From Adiantum capillus-veneris (taxonomy: Eukaryota > Streptophyta > Polypodiopsida > Polypodiales > Pteridaceae), in contig CM043971.1 of NCBI GenBank assembly GCA_014529385.2, forward strand, positions 97,122,485 to 97,184,484: 62,000 nt of DNA, written 5' to 3'. The notes under the pieces were generated by a model. That model was not told where the DNA came from. It made no database searches and worked only from the letters and a program-made list of their open reading frames with translations. Below, piece by piece: positions 41,354-53,559 of the stretch; positions within the stretch are counted from its first letter, which is position 1; each line of letters starts with the position of its first letter. The position numbers and the translations under genes were made by a program.

Positions 41354-42636
41354 TTAGTGTTCTACATGCGCAAGGGAGGGACATGGGTAGTTGGAGGACT
41401 GATTGAGTGTCACCAAAAAAAAGGTGATATATGATAATTGAAGTTGGCATGCAGCTGTACTGAAGCTAGTGGTCACGATGGTGGTTGGCGGCCAGAGAGA
41501 GAGAGAGAGAGAGAGAGAAGTTGCACAAGCTGCTTGCGGCCGTCGTCAAAAGGCTTGCCAACCTCAAAAAAGTTTCACCCAACGTGGCAGTAGGTAGAAA
41601 GAAGAGGAGAATTGGGAGGTGAGCACAGCATGCAAGTAGTTGTGATGGGTTTGATGAGTGGCGGCTAAGGGAAAGAAAAAGTATGATAGCCACTCTTAAC
41701 ATGAGCTTGTGTGTAGTGATAGCGCATGTGAGCCAGCTTGAGGAGGCCGCCAGATGGGTTGGCCAAAATGACGCGGTTGGTGACGACTCGAAGGAAGTGA
41801 GTTGCGGCTGCCATGCAGTCATGAGTGGCCATTCAGGGAGTGGGGCGCTAGCCTGCAATTTTCCTTTCCTATTGCCACCCGCCGTTGCTCGCAACCAATG
41901 TGGTTGTTGTCGGACGTATGGAAGGTTATGGCAAGAAAAAATCATCAAATTTCTCGACTTGTTGATTGGCACTCACAACCTCTCTTTCCCTTACGCAATG
42001 ATGGGAGAGAAATTGTGGGACTTCTTTCCATAGACTCTAAATTCATCGTTTACAGACTCGAAAGACTGTTACATCATTAAATCTTCTCAAATTCTTCTTC
42101 TTCTTCTACTGCTTGTTCATTGAAACCCTGGCTACTTTCCTCTTCATAAATCTATTCTTCCTCCGTTTTCCCCTTTGTAAATTCTGTGCTAGATTTCTTA
42201 TCAGCTAACACGCAATTGAAATCTAACATTTCTCACCTTTTATCATATGTTGTGAGTCTTAGGCGAGCCTTGATATCATGAAAGAGATTCTATTATTGTG
42301 ACTTTTTCATAAGGTCACATGCTATTCCTCTCTTATTATTGCATATTGCCATAAGATCCAAGCATAAGATTATGTTTAATCTATTCTATCAATACATTTA
42401 ATTAACATAATTATACTAATAATCACTATATCATGATAAAAAAGAAAGGGTTCTCTTCAATTTTCTAAAGATCACTATCTATCTCATACAATCGACAATA
42501 ATTATTATAAATTGAAGCAATTAACGAAATCTACAAGCATAAGGAAACAAAACACTTAGCTGCTACTTGACAAAAATCTTTAGTCTTGGAGCGTATGCTA
42601 CTTGACAAAAATCTTTAGTCTTGGAGTGTAGCCCAT
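38078..42636 (-). other. Internal region of the LARD-like element, no coding domain
   Basis: 4.6 kb with no recognisable retroviral domain on either strand. It contains GA tracts at 41314-41350 and 41494-41518, a TA tract at 39948-39969, and a ~40-bp tandem duplication beside the primer-binding site (ACTTGACAAAAATCTTTAGT repeated near 42566 and 42600). Short open frames here have no conserved motifs. Confidence 0.55.
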
Positions 42637-42648
42637 GCTCTGATACCA
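42637..42648 (-). other. Primer-binding site, LARD-like element
   Basis: On the minus strand TGGTATCAGAGC, a perfect initiator Met tRNA complement, one base after the 5' LTR end. Confidence 0.95.
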
Positions 42649-42649
42649 C

Positions 42650-43135
42650 TGCTACAGACGGAAACATGGCTGCCCTGCAAAATACCCAAGATAACACAAT
42701 ATCTAGCATAAACTGACAAACCTGCATACCTGGCAATTCCCATAGCATATAAACCGCGACGTATGTGTACAGAGAGAGACTGCGAGCAAGACAGAGCAAA
42801 AGAGCACGTGTAGGCGCACCTTCTAGAGTGGAGTGCTAAGCCAGCACGGCGAGAGTGAAGAGAGGAGAGGAAAGAAGAATACACAGACACTGGGTGCAAT
42901 CTCCCCCCGTGCAAGAGTGAGCATTTTCCTCTTGCACGTATTTATGTATAGATTTTTGGAATGCCCGAAAATGAGTACAAACTGGCTGTCTGGACATAAT
43001 TGTCCAAAGCTTATAAAGAGCACTTGAATAATCAAAGATACATAAAATTTAATATCCTTCTACATAATCCATTATCTGCTGATGCTTTTGCCACCTGTTA
43101 GCTGCAATAGATAATAAAATATAAATTCTATAACA
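42650..43135 (-). repeat. 5' LTR of the LARD-like element (empty-site copy)
   Basis: 486-bp uninterrupted LTR. Near 42987 it reads ACTGGCTGTCTGG where the other LTR has ATTGGCT, the CACTA element, then GCTGTCCGG. Confidence 0.93.
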
Positions 43136-43631
43136 TCTAGTGTGGCCTTTTCTGTCCTTGTGAGTTGTGCATAGTGTGCTAGAATTTCCTAAGTAGCTCT
43201 GTTATTGATAGTCCTTGCTTTGGCTTGACAACCCATTCAAAGAATGTCCTTTTGGTCACTCTCTTAGAGTCCTCCATGAAATATTCCTCCTTTAAACCTA
43301 CTTTGAGTTCTTCTCAGTTTCCATACCCATCTTTAATTTCCCTAACATGTTTCCTAATTTTTGGTGCATCAACTAGCTCAAAGCTTTGAATCATCTCACC
43401 TTCTGACACGCGATGCAGCTCTATCTCCTAAACATACTCGCATAAGTACTTGGTTACATCTTTGCCAATGAAATGATCCATTCTGTTGACGACCGCTTGT
43501 ATGGATTTGGTTGATGAAGTCTACCTTCTTTCATTGGCATGTTGTTGTTGCATGAACACTACAAATGCTTGAAACATTTGCATTGTTGCTGGGTCAAAAT
43601 TCATACCATGTTGCTCCACATGATCACCCAT
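43136..43631 (-). pseudogene. Gypsy gag N-terminal half
   Basis: ATG at 43631 on the minus strand starts MGDHVEQHGMNFDPATMQMF. Then come VVNRMDHFIGKDVTKYLCEY, ELHRVSEGEMIQSFELV, FFEWVVKPKQGLS and HYAQLTRTEKATLD, which joins directly to the frame at 33861 once the LARD-like insertion is removed. Four or five stops interrupt it. Just upstream on the minus strand TTTGGTAAACCCGG may be the leader. This is a capsid-type gag; together with 32149-33861 it forms one broken gag-protease. Confidence 0.72.
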
Positions 43632-44076
43632 GGTTCCCCACAAACTCTCACCCTAGCAGATTCACGCCGGGTTTACCAAAAATATGTTGAGAAGTTTGGG
43701 ATCTTGCTATGAAAGCACCAGGCTTTTGGCTGTGAGAGTTTGTGAGAGAACTCCAAAAGTTGGTCTAGTTGCCCTTCTCGCATGCACCTGCAATCACCTT
43801 CTAAGTTGAAGCCACCCGCTTCGGATGCTCATAACTCATGATGTACAAGTCCGATTCACAAGCTATAAAGCATGGCTGAAAACAGTTATTAAAAATCATA
43901 TTTTGGAGTCTCAAACAACTCAAAACATCAACATTCAATCTTGGCAAAATCACACCTTTGTACATGAATTTTTACAAGGCCACTTCCAAAACTTGCAGAG
44001 TTATATACACATATATACATAAGGCTAGTGGGCAAGATTTTTAGAATGACTTAGTGACTTCATGCTTATCCAAAAA
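43632..44076. other. No gene seen
   Basis: About 450 bases between the gypsy gag start and the next coding-like piece; probably LTR or leader of the gypsy element, but no boundary motif was found. Confidence 0.3.
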
Positions 44077-44211
44077 ATGTCTGACACCACCACCCCTCCG
44101 GAAGAAAATGTTGCAGCTCAAGACGCTACTGCAATCTGCAATGCTGCCACACCCTTAACCGCCACCCTTGATGCTGAATCTCTTGCTGTGGATAAATCCA
44201 CACGGAGGTGA
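44077..44211 (+). pseudogene. Short Ala/Thr-rich ORF start of the tandem LTR family
   Basis: ATG at 44077 gives MSDTTTPPEENVAAQDATAI and ends after ~45 codons. Its Ala/Asp-rich style is like the 362-codon frame in the neighbouring element, so it may be the ORF start of another copy. Weak. Confidence 0.3.
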
Positions 44212-44448
44212 CCCCTTGTAGATGGTGCATTCCTTGGGAGCCAAGCTCCTACAGGTCAAGTAATTATGGATCAACTACGTCCACATGCTGCCCACCAAGA
44301 ATTCTTGCAGCAAACCTCCCTCAATTGTAACTCTTACTCCCTCGATGGTCATAATGGTATCCGTCTCCACCATGGCCTCGACCTTTGCCGCTTTTGCCAA
44401 AGACGCCCACACAAAACTTGTCCAACACCAAAGCACCGCTTTGACGAT

Positions 44449-44653
44449 TGTGGGAACAATTAATCCACATCATCCATCCATATCATCACAGAGTCACCAC
44501 ACACGTGGTCAGATGCCAAACGGCACACACCCTCATGAATCACATGACCTTGTAACTGCCATCCGTACTGTATAACCCTTGGTCATTAATAAGATAACAC
44601 TTCTTGCATCTCTACCTGCGTATCCTCCTCAGGTTTAACAACCTTCTTGTTCT

Positions 44654-44709
<56 letters not shown>

Positions 44710-44729
44710 GTGAGTTCTTCTTCTCTACA
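44449..44729 (+). repeat. LTR copy 1 with embedded (CT)n(CA)n
   Basis: Starts TGTGGGAACAATTAATCC and ends TTCTCTACA. It carries a CT/CA tract at ~44658-44711. A degenerate primer-site-like TGGTATATTG follows. Confidence 0.82.
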
Positions 44730-45186
44730 TGGTATATTGTAGCCACAAGATCCTCCCTCCTGGCTCCTGCGCTCAAACCCTGCCGCCTCTTTGAGCAGCC
44801 CCACCATGCAGCCCCTGCGCCTCTTTGGCTCTAGGTGAAGAACCTAGCCATGGTTCTCTTGGCGGCTCTGCAGCCAGCCCGCTGCTTTCTTGGTGTCAAC
44901 CTTGACACGTGAGCCCATTAGATCCTGTCTCCCTCAGGCAAGCCCGCCATTTTCTTACTGCTGAAGTTGGCGCTATGGTTCAATCCACATCAGCATGCCA
45001 TGCAAGCGCCACCCACCCAGCCCATCCTATGCGAGCCCTCGCACGGCCTCTTGATGTTGTTACCGCGATGGGGCCCTTTTCTCCAACCATATTCATGTTG
45101 CACTGGACAAACCGCCTTTCTCAAACTCTGCTGCAGGCGATGCCAACCGTCCAAGCAAACCCATTCCTGCTCTTGATCAGACCTCG

Positions 45187-46275
45187 TTGCACGCCACAAT
45201 TGCAGGCAAGACCCATGTCACCCCTGCAGCCATTGCTAAAGGTGTTGTTGCTGCAACCCCTCATGCTGCCATTGATGCTCACCCTTTGATCATGGCACAT
45301 GCCCTCTCTGCCAACAAACCTGCAGCCGCACCACATGCAGAAGGATACTCAACAGCCCAAGGTGCTACCACCCTTGCGCTCGAAGCTGACAACCTCGCAA
45401 TCGTGGAAGCATTTCTTGCTTCACTTGAAGCGCCCTACGCAGCAACCGACAATGCTGCTGCTACTCTTGCATATGACCATGCGGCAAACCCTGCAGATGA
45501 CGCAGAAGTTGTGGTCAAACCTCTTAATGTTTTTCTCGGTGCTGCCTCTGCTTCTTCTCACAAAGCTTCCCGAGCCCTAGCCACTGAGGCCCTTCTCTCC
45601 AAATACCATGTTTCTGTGGACCACCTCACCCACGTCCCAGACAACCACACCCTCGATGCTGCAGCTAATGCCTTTGTCCTCGCCAATGGCCACTTAGTCA
45701 GGCACCCTGTAGATGCTCCAAAGCAATCAAACCATGCTCTGGAAGCACCTTACCCACACAAATCCCCAACCTTACTGGAGGTGATCACAAGTGTGCCCAC
45801 ACCTTTCAACTTGGATTTGCTTGATTGCTATGGACCGGTTCCCATTCACTACGGCAACCAAACCCCTTGCCACTCTTCTGGCGTCCATCCCCGCAGGAAT
45901 GGTGGACCTCCGAGTCGCAGCTCCATAGCACCTTCTACTCCCAATCTTCAAGAATTTGGCAATTTCAGTTCAGCCTGTGTACCTCAGGCCCGATTTGTGC
46001 CACACTTTGTTGTGAGGGCCAAGATCACTCAAGATCCCTGCCATGCTCCGTCCTTATGCGCTTACTACAAAGGATGCTTTCGCAAATGTAGCTCCAACTT
46101 GAAACCTTCGACTGCCATCAACCCTCGCAGGCGGGACGTTCGAGAAACAAATGCCACTCATCACCTTGCATCCGAAGCAATCAATACAACATTAATTCTT
46201 GGTAAGGTTCTCTACCTTGTCTCCCATAAGCACTCGGACATGTACCTTGCCAACTGCCTCTCCCGCTTCATGTAG
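45187..46275 (+). CDS. Uncharacterised 362-codon ORF in an LTR element
   Basis: The longest uninterrupted frame in this part of the window, between LTR copies 1 and 2. The N-terminal two thirds are rich in Ala, His, Pro and Asp (AIDAHPLIMAHALSANKPAA, VEAFLASLEAPYA). The C-terminal third has several Cys (CHAPSLCAYYKGCFRKCSSN) and ends HKHSDMYLANCLSRFM. No gag, protease or polymerase motif is recognisable. It may be the element's gag-like protein or chance openness from GC-rich sequence. The ATG is the first in frame, but the true start is uncertain because the frame extends from an unknown leader. Confidence 0.4.
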   Translation: MHATIAGKTHVTPAAIAKGVVAATPHAAIDAHPLIMAHALSANKPAAAPHAEGYSTAQGATTLALEADNLAIVEAFLASLEAPYAATDNAAATLAYDHAANPADDAEVVVKPLNVFLGAASASSHKASRALATEALLSKYHVSVDHLTHVPDNHTLDAAANAFVLANGHLVRHPVDAPKQSNHALEAPYPHKSPTLLEVITSVPTPFNLDLLDCYGPVPIHYGNQTPCHSSGVHPRRNGGPPSRSSIAPSTPNLQEFGNFSSACVPQARFVPHFVVRAKITQDPCHAPSLCAYYKGCFRKCSSNLKPSTAINPRRRDVRETNATHHLASEAINTTLILGKVLYLVSHKHSDMYLANCLSRFM

Positions 46276-46900
46276 AACCCCGACGCATCAAGCATGCAAA
46301 TTCTCACTCAAATTATATGCTATCTCCAACAACTTGAACCAGTTGAGCCATCTGCTCATGTTGTAGCCACCTCCCATTAAATTGGCTACTGTAATCCAAC
46401 CTTTGCCAAGTGAGCCTTTCCCTCAAACCAATACTCAGCTCCATGATACAACAAACTTTCCCTCGCCAAGAGTAATTCCTTCTACCCCCTTTGATCCCTG
46501 TATTCATGTCTACAAGACCTCCAACTTACACTCTCAGCTAATGCCTCAACCACACCATGAAAGGATGCTGAAACCTCAACCTGGCTCCCTTGCGGTTCAT
46601 TCAGCCAATCATAAACTCATGCTCTCTTTTCTCATGGGGGGCGAATATGCAACGTCCAAGCTCGTGAAATCATTCATTCTACGGACCTGACAAAGCACTT
46701 CAAAGCTCGACCAAAGCATCGATCAAAGTTGCTTATCTTCTTCATGGTGAAGTCGAAAATTGATCCAGGATGATGGAATCCCCTTATTGCATCATGTACA
46801 TTTGCATAAGCATGATTGTATCTACCCAAAGCATGTAGAATGCAACTCACACTATGCACCTACACATGCCTCTGTATGGACGATGTGTGTTATGGGGGCA

Positions 46901-47103
46901 TGTGGGAATAATTAATCCACATCATCCATCCATGTCATCACACAGTCACCACACACATGGTCAGATGCCAAACGGCACACAACCCGATGAATCACATGAA
47001 CTTGTAACTGCCATACGTACTGTATATAACTGCACCCTTGGTCATCAATAAGATAACGCTTCTTGCCTCTCTTCCTGCGTATCCTCCTCAAGCTTAATAG
47101 CCT

Positions 47104-47157
<54 letters not shown>

Positions 47158-47180
47158 GTGAGTTCTCCTTCTTCTCTACA
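46901..47180 (+). repeat. LTR copy 2 with embedded (CT)n
   Basis: Begins TGTGGGAATAATTAATCC after a purine-rich GGGGGCA and ends TTCTCTACA. CT tract at 47108-47154. Copies 1 and 2 bound a 2.7-kb element. Confidence 0.88.
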
Positions 47181-47965
47181 ATGACGAGCCACCTCGCGAG
47201 CCTAGCTGTCCATCAATTGGAATTCCACACCTCTCCAAGGATCTCAGAAAATCCAAGCTCTGGCCTCTCCTTCAAGCTACCATACTGAATACCTCTTCAA
47301 ATACATTTTCCTAGCTGGATTTACTGGATGCTTACATGGAGGTATCCCTTCCTCCTCAAAATCAATTCCCCCCTTTATCTGTTGAGATTCACTACCACAC
47401 CGACGTTCAAGTCATTGATTCCGCCTTGAACCCCTTACCTTCAACGCTCACCAATGACATGTCATTGGCAGCTAGAGTTGTGCAAGGTGTCTTGCAAACT
47501 CCAAATGTTTGTGCAACCTCTTGATCTTTCATTTTTTTTGACCCTGGTGGACAATTTGATCTACAACCATTACATCTTATCCTCGACATCATCTTGCACT
47601 CTCAATTGATGCCTCAACCTCAATGGATGCTAGATGTCCACCTTGACTCTCTTGCAGTTCATCCAATGGAAAACTTCATGCTTTCATCTCCCTTGTGCGG
47701 GCGAGTAAGTCATGTCCAAACTCGAGAAAGCATGCATGAAGTGAACCTGACAAAGCCTTTCAAAGCTCGTCGACCAAAGCAGCAATCGGAGTTGCTAATC
47801 TTCTTCATCATGAAGTCAAACCTAGATTTGGGTTGAAGTGTTTGAAAATGAACTAACCTCAAGTCTGCATGAGCATCATTGTACATATCAAAGCATACAA
47901 TAGATTGCATCTCCTACTATGCATCTACACATGCCTCTATATGGATGATGTGTCTTATGAGGGCG
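47181..47965 (+). other. Second, shortened internal region
   Basis: Its 3' part (~47610-47960) is homologous to ~46540-46900 of the first internal region, including a GACAAAGCxxTTCAAAGCTC core. It lies between LTR copies 2 and 3 and lacks the 362-codon ORF, so it is a deleted unit sharing an LTR with its neighbour. Confidence 0.75.
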
Positions 47966-48156
47966 TGTGGGAATAATTAATCCACATCATCCATCCATGT
48001 CATCACACACCTGGTCAGATGCCAAAGAGCACATACCCTGATGAATCACGTGACCTTGTAACTGCCACCATAACTGTATAAAACCAACCCTTTGTAATGG
48101 AATGAATGCATGCTTCTTGCCTATCACCTTCTTGCATGCCTCAAGCTTAACATCCT

Positions 48157-48194
<38 letters not shown>

Positions 48195-48219
48195 ATCTCT
48201 CCTTCTCCTCTTCCCCACA
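47966..48219 (+). repeat. LTR copy 3 with embedded (CT)n
   Basis: Begins TGTGGGAATAATTAATCC. CT tract at 48158-48193. The right end is approximate because the terminal bases have diverged. Confidence 0.82.
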
Positions 48220-48647
48220 CCATGGAGTATACAAGCCTGTCGGTCTTTCTCGCTCATTATGCGTGAAATTGACTTCAAATCTAGGGCAACCCTTCAAATC
48301 CCCTGCAGCTGCGTGAGGTGGAGCGAAGGTAGGAGACAAGAGAATATATTGCACATGTATAAGCTCACTTCAGGCATTTCCTATCTGAGCAAGCTTGGAC
48401 TTCTTGGCAAATTGCATTAAGGTGGTGCATGTAAAGAGACTCAGGCTCGTTTGAGCTTACGCAGCAGCTCAAACATATGGGTGCCAGAAGCAGCAGCCTT
48501 ATGAAAGAGAACCACATAACTCGTTCTTCGCAAGTCAAGGGCGGCCCTTCACATCTCTTGCAACTGCCTAAGGTGGAGCGAAGGGAGGTGGCAAGATCGA
48601 GCACACTGCCGGAGGTAGAGCGAAGCGAGGGGGCAATAGCACACATT

Positions 48648-48698
<51 letters not shown>

Positions 48699-48813
48699 TG
48701 CAATAGGCATCTATATAAATATCATCAGTGGCCGACTGCTTGAAGGTCAATGCATAATTAGGTTAGCTGCGCAGAGTCTTAGTGAGCAGATTCAGCTTTG
48801 CATGAGGGTGATT

Positions 48814-48857
<44 letters not shown>

Positions 48858-49959
48858 CTCATGCCGGCATATATTCTCTCTCTTCCTCTTGACGGAGCTT
48901 CATGATGCACTTCCATTCTCCCGTGGCCTAGCTTGGGCTTTTGCAGGCTCGGCAATATTCTCTCCAAGTCTAGGGATTTCAAAGTTTTATCTACTTTTTG
49001 TCCATGAGACAGAGCTTTCAGGGCTGTGAGGGATTCAAAATAGAGACCACGTGTTGCGCCATAGTCTGGTTTCTCTACAGAGACTTCAGGAGCAGAAGCT
49101 TATGCGTTGCTAGTTTAAGGAGTGGATGAGTCAAGCGAGACAGGGGATTCGTGAGATAGAGGAACGATGCTTTGAGTTCTTTTATTGTAGACAGGCCGTC
49201 TCATATTGGATCTAGCCCATGTGAGATAGTACCGAGGCCAAGCCACCTATCGGTACCCGTGTGCTTTTGTGAGATCACGGGTCCACGACATTCACGTGCA
49301 GGTGTTAAGACAGCTTTGAAGATAAGATGTCATTATTGCTCTAGAGCCAGAGGTATTGCGTGCAATAGCCACTGACTTTTATTGAAAGCTTCTATGGACT
49401 GAAGCCCTTTAAATCATAGGGATGTATGTAGAGTAGGCAGTGTGGACACATGCGGAGAGGAGAGTTGTCGACGTCATGAAATGGTATGTGAGTTGCTTAA
49501 GGAATGAAATGCATCTTTTAACAACATTGAAAGTTTGTGCTAGCATATATTTTCTCAAAAATTGGAGAATAACACTTGCTACGGAAGTCCAATTGACTCT
49601 AAAAGGTGTTATTGCAATAATTAGAACCTCGTGATCCATAGAGCTCAAATGGATTCCAACTTTATTTCTTGATTTAGAGGCACATCCAGCAATGACTGTC
49701 TCAAAATTTCTCACAATCTTGTCAGAAAGAGCAAGAGAGAAGTGACAGTCAAAGATGGAACCGCTATTAGTAGATGCTTTCAATAGTCGAGTTTGGCAAT
49801 AACAATGGCATGTCGATAAGCTATGGTAAGATAAGGCGTGCAAGAGAGAGGAGATTAGGTTTAGCCTTGTTATGGAGGTTGAGGGGCAACCTTTGCAAAA
49901 GCAAGCATTGTACACTAGGTTCATGCAAGAAGATCCGTCTAATGTAGAGAATGCACCAC

Positions 49960-50023
<64 letters not shown>

Positions 50024-52090
50024 TATCGTGCTCCAGAAGAACTCAACATGACTCCCACCTGGTATGATCTTGCCCATGCAAAAGCTTTTACGCTTTGATT
50101 TCACCTCTTATCACACTTCACCTTTCCATAGTACCCCTTATTTTGATTTTGCGCCAATTGGGGGGCACCTACTTGAGTCCTAGAATTCATTTTACACTTA
50201 CACTCCTCTCAATGATTGCCATGCAGGTACCTTGTTGCAGGTCTTGTCCATGGTCCACCTCCATTTGGCACTATCAAGACGATGCATTTGTGTCTTGGCC
50301 TAACGCCCTTGTTGTACGTATGTGCACTGAGTTGCAACCGTCATGATTAGTGGCAGCCATATGCATCTTCTCAGCAAAGCCATGCTTGCATGGCTTTGTT
50401 GTAGTTGCTTGATGATCGTCTTTACCCGTGATAGTGGCTACTACCCATGTTATGATAATCCTTAGTGTTGGCTTTATGGGGCAGACGAGGGCACAGGTCT
50501 GAGGTTGGTGGGTGTGTAGTGGCAATGTCAAGTGCGGGGTGCAAGCTGTTATAATGGGTAGCCAACAATAGCTCTCGTGGGGAAGCAATATGGCATGACA
50601 ATCTAAGGCTTAGCCACCATGGAGTGGTCTAGTGTAGTAGAGAGAGAGCAATGGATGGGATGAGTAGAGTGAGTGGCAACTGTGTGTAGTCTCAAGTATT
50701 TTGAAACGCTGCACCAAGGCAGCCAACCCACAATTTGGGCATCAAAGAAGGATTTTTGTGGCCTAACCTTGTATGGCCTTGGGCATTGGGCCATTGGAGC
50801 TTTTTGGTGAAGACTTGGAGATCTTGCATCTTGGGCATTGCTGACGAGTCGAGCGTCAGCTTGGAGTTCTTATGGAGCTTTGGATTTGTTTGAGGCCTAC
50901 CACACGGTAAACGTGCGAGGCATCAACGATAGAGTTTTGGATTTCAGAGAGGGATATCAGATTGTGCAGAGCCCATTGCATTCGGAATTCCCTTTAATGC
51001 AGTGGAATTGAATCGGGTTGGATCTTTTGCGGCTTGGTTTGAACGGCCATTTTGTGGAGTGCGAGAAGGTACCCGATTACCAGATCTTGCAGCTTCAATA
51101 TGTCCTCCTCTTGCTCGAGGCATGTTGACATCGACCAAAACCAACCAAAAGCTATGGATAATGGATCGTCAACCATCCATTTAGCGGCCTATGCATCGGC
51201 ACAGTTCTCAACGAACCCGAAAAATTGTTTGGCTCAAGTTTGTGTAGTCAAAAGCAAATGGAGGAGTTCGCTAGAGGACAACGGCAAAGGTCAGTTGGAA
51301 AAGGATGGCAATAGAATTACTCGATTAGCTGCCATGGTACCCACGAGGTACGATCACAGTTGTCATGAATGTAACTCAACGATTTCTTTGGCTCGAGAGT
51401 TTGAAGCCAAAGGCAAAAACAGGAACTCACAAGAATACAAGGATAAAGGAAATCTGGATAGAGATTACGGTAAGAAAGATTTGACAGAGAAGATCGGCAT
51501 GGCACTGGTGGCGGCGGCTATAGTGGCCTCGATGTCAGCTTTCTAGTCAAATGATAGGTGTCACCACTAGCTTCAGCCAGAGAGAGGCTTGTGAGTGGCA
51601 GAGAAGGGCAAGCAATGCTCCCTATAATTAATTTGGACCCTTGTGTTGGAGTTCAAGCTATTGATGTTTGGACCCGTGTGTCAGAGTTCAATGCACATGC
51701 ATCTGGCAGGGAACCGATTAGACGTCTAAAACACTATGGATGAGTGCACCAATCCATTGTTGTTGGCTAGATTATGGACATGATGTGTTCCAACAGTTCA
51801 TTATCTTGGAGTTTTATATTTTTGGACATGATGTGTTCACAATTCACTAATGGGGATTATCGGACGTAGTGTGGTCTACAGTTCAAAGTTTCTACAAAGG
51901 CAATCGATTCTCAAGATGGCATTACTTTCAAATGTGATCCCATTATTTAGTTTGGCTTTTAGATATTTATTTTACTTATTTGTCAAAGTCTTGGGTAGGG
52001 CAATTTATTGAGGTTGCTACATAAGCAACCCCTTGCCTCCATTGTATAAAAATTCAGTTACTCATTTCCCAGGTTGATTGATTCAGGAGA

Positions 52091-52145
<55 letters not shown>

Positions 52146-52740
52146 GGTGTGTGTGTGTAGCTCCTAGTGTTAAAATAACCTTCTCTCTCCCTGTGTGTGT
52201 GTGTGTGTGTGTGGATAGTTTCCTACGATGTTAAAACTCTCTTCTTCTTCTAAGTACCCTTGTGCCTGATAGCCTCCAATTTTGTCATCAAAAAGGCTAA
52301 GACTTTGTGTGTGTTTCTTGAGAGCATTCTTGCAGCCTTTGTGGTTGTGGAGCACTCCAATGCGTATACTTTGCATGCTTAGGATCCCAGATCGTTGTAT
52401 TTCAGTTTTCTTGGAAGGTAGCATTCATTTAGTGCGTCCACCAAGAACTCGGTTGGCTATTAAATCTACGGGGCACCCCGGTGCATAGACTTTGCATGCC
52501 GAGTGTACCCTGGTTGGACTTAGAGGCCTAGAGTGAAATATAGAGCCGTTTAGTTTAGGTAAGTAAACATAGTGTCTCTATATTGGAAGAGATACGACTA
52601 AGGTCAAGGACCACATCTCATTAGAATGGGTCATCAATTTGCCTGATCTTGTTAAGTGGAGGATTGTTGATAATCTTTTGAGAGCCACGACCAAAGTTGA
52701 ATATAATTATAAAGGCATGTGCATAGGTTGGTTGTCTTAC
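48220..52740. other. 4.5 kb of anonymous repeat-rich sequence
   Basis: No protein domain recognised on either strand. Contents: CT tracts at 48651-48695, 48815-48854 and 52083-52142, a GA tract at 49963-50019, a GT tract at 52193-52213, and short repeated phrases such as AAGGTGGAGCGAAGG near 48570 (and a variant near 48315). Open stretches such as 51052-51546 (164 codons) lack recognisable motifs. Probably old element remains. Confidence 0.4.
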
Positions 52741-52747
52741 GTGTAGT

Positions 52748-53550
52748 ATGTTAGGGGAAGAAGGAGAGTACATAAACGAGTACACTAAACTGGAAAGGTC
52801 TCTTTACAATGATTTTGATAAGGATATCGCACAATGGATTTCCAACTCAGATGAGTGTTTGGCAAACTGTTTTAATATAACCGTGGAGGACGACTTAGAT
52901 GATCTGGATAAGCCTAGAAGAGAATCTGGTGAATTCATGGAAGTAAAGGATATTTGGGAACAGTACTTACTAAAAGTGTGTGAGTTAGCAGACGAAGCTA
53001 TGGCTCAAGTGCTACAGAAAATGGCCCAACTAGAAAGATAAAAAGGGCAGGCTATTTTGGAAGCTAAATATAATAAAGACTTAGTGAAGTTAATTGATGA
53101 TTGTTATAGCGATGATGTTATAACATTAAAAGAGAAAATAGAAGAGATATCTTAGATGATTAACCTCAAACATGAATCTCATGTTGAACAAATAGCATCA
53201 TTAAGAAATGATGTTGATGCAATGAGAGAAGACCTTGATGAGTATAGACAAGCTACATTAGGTGTTCAAAAAGTGTTCATAAGGGAGACGAGAGCCTGAT
53301 TGCATTAAGAGAGATGGATGGCAATAATCATCGTGTCAATTAAATTAAAGAGCCCAATCTAGTGCCTATGCATACTACAGGTTCCTTGGAAGCTAGAAAA
53401 GAGCTAACTAAGGAAACGAGTTGAGTTGAAAATTCTCAAGCCCAAATATCAATCCAAGTGCAAGCATTGTGGCATAGAAAGCCATATTGCTAGATCATGT
53501 GAAAAGAAGAAATTATCCCGACAAATACTGGTGCAAGATAGGAGATAATG
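52748..53550 (+). pseudogene. Decayed gag-like frame with zinc knuckle
   Basis: The first part (52748-53041) gives an acidic helical protein (YTKLERSLYNDFDKDIAQWI). After a TAA the same style continues as a coiled coil (KHESHVEQIASLRNDVDAMR). Near 53450-53510 a zinc knuckle CKHCGIESHIARSC shows correct CX2CX4HX4C spacing. The order suggests a retrotransposon gag with at least three lesions. The remainder of pol was not found. Confidence 0.55.
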
Positions 53551-53559
53551 TGCACAGTG

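Larger units (their letters stand above)
33862..43135 (-). mobile_element. Non-autonomous LTR retrotransposon (LARD-like) with CACTA insertion
   Basis: On the minus strand the element runs TGTTATAG...TGTAGCA and is flanked by a perfect five-base duplication TCTAG (33857-33861 and 43136-43140). The 5' LTR is 42650-43135 (486 bp). The 3' LTR is 33862-38077 including a CACTA transposon. A perfect tRNA-Met primer site follows the 5' LTR, and a purine run (GGAGAGG) precedes the 3' LTR. The 4.6-kb internal region shows no gag or pol domains. Removing the element rejoins the gag frame of the surrounding gypsy. Confidence 0.92.

Noticed and set aside
41466-41972. 168-codon minus-strand ORF in the LARD internal region
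   Set aside because: No motif and a Leu/Ser run from a GA repeat.
51052-51546. 164-codon ORF
   Set aside because: No recognisable motif, no neighbouring element structure, and composition like surrounding anonymous DNA; mentioned only within the region entry.
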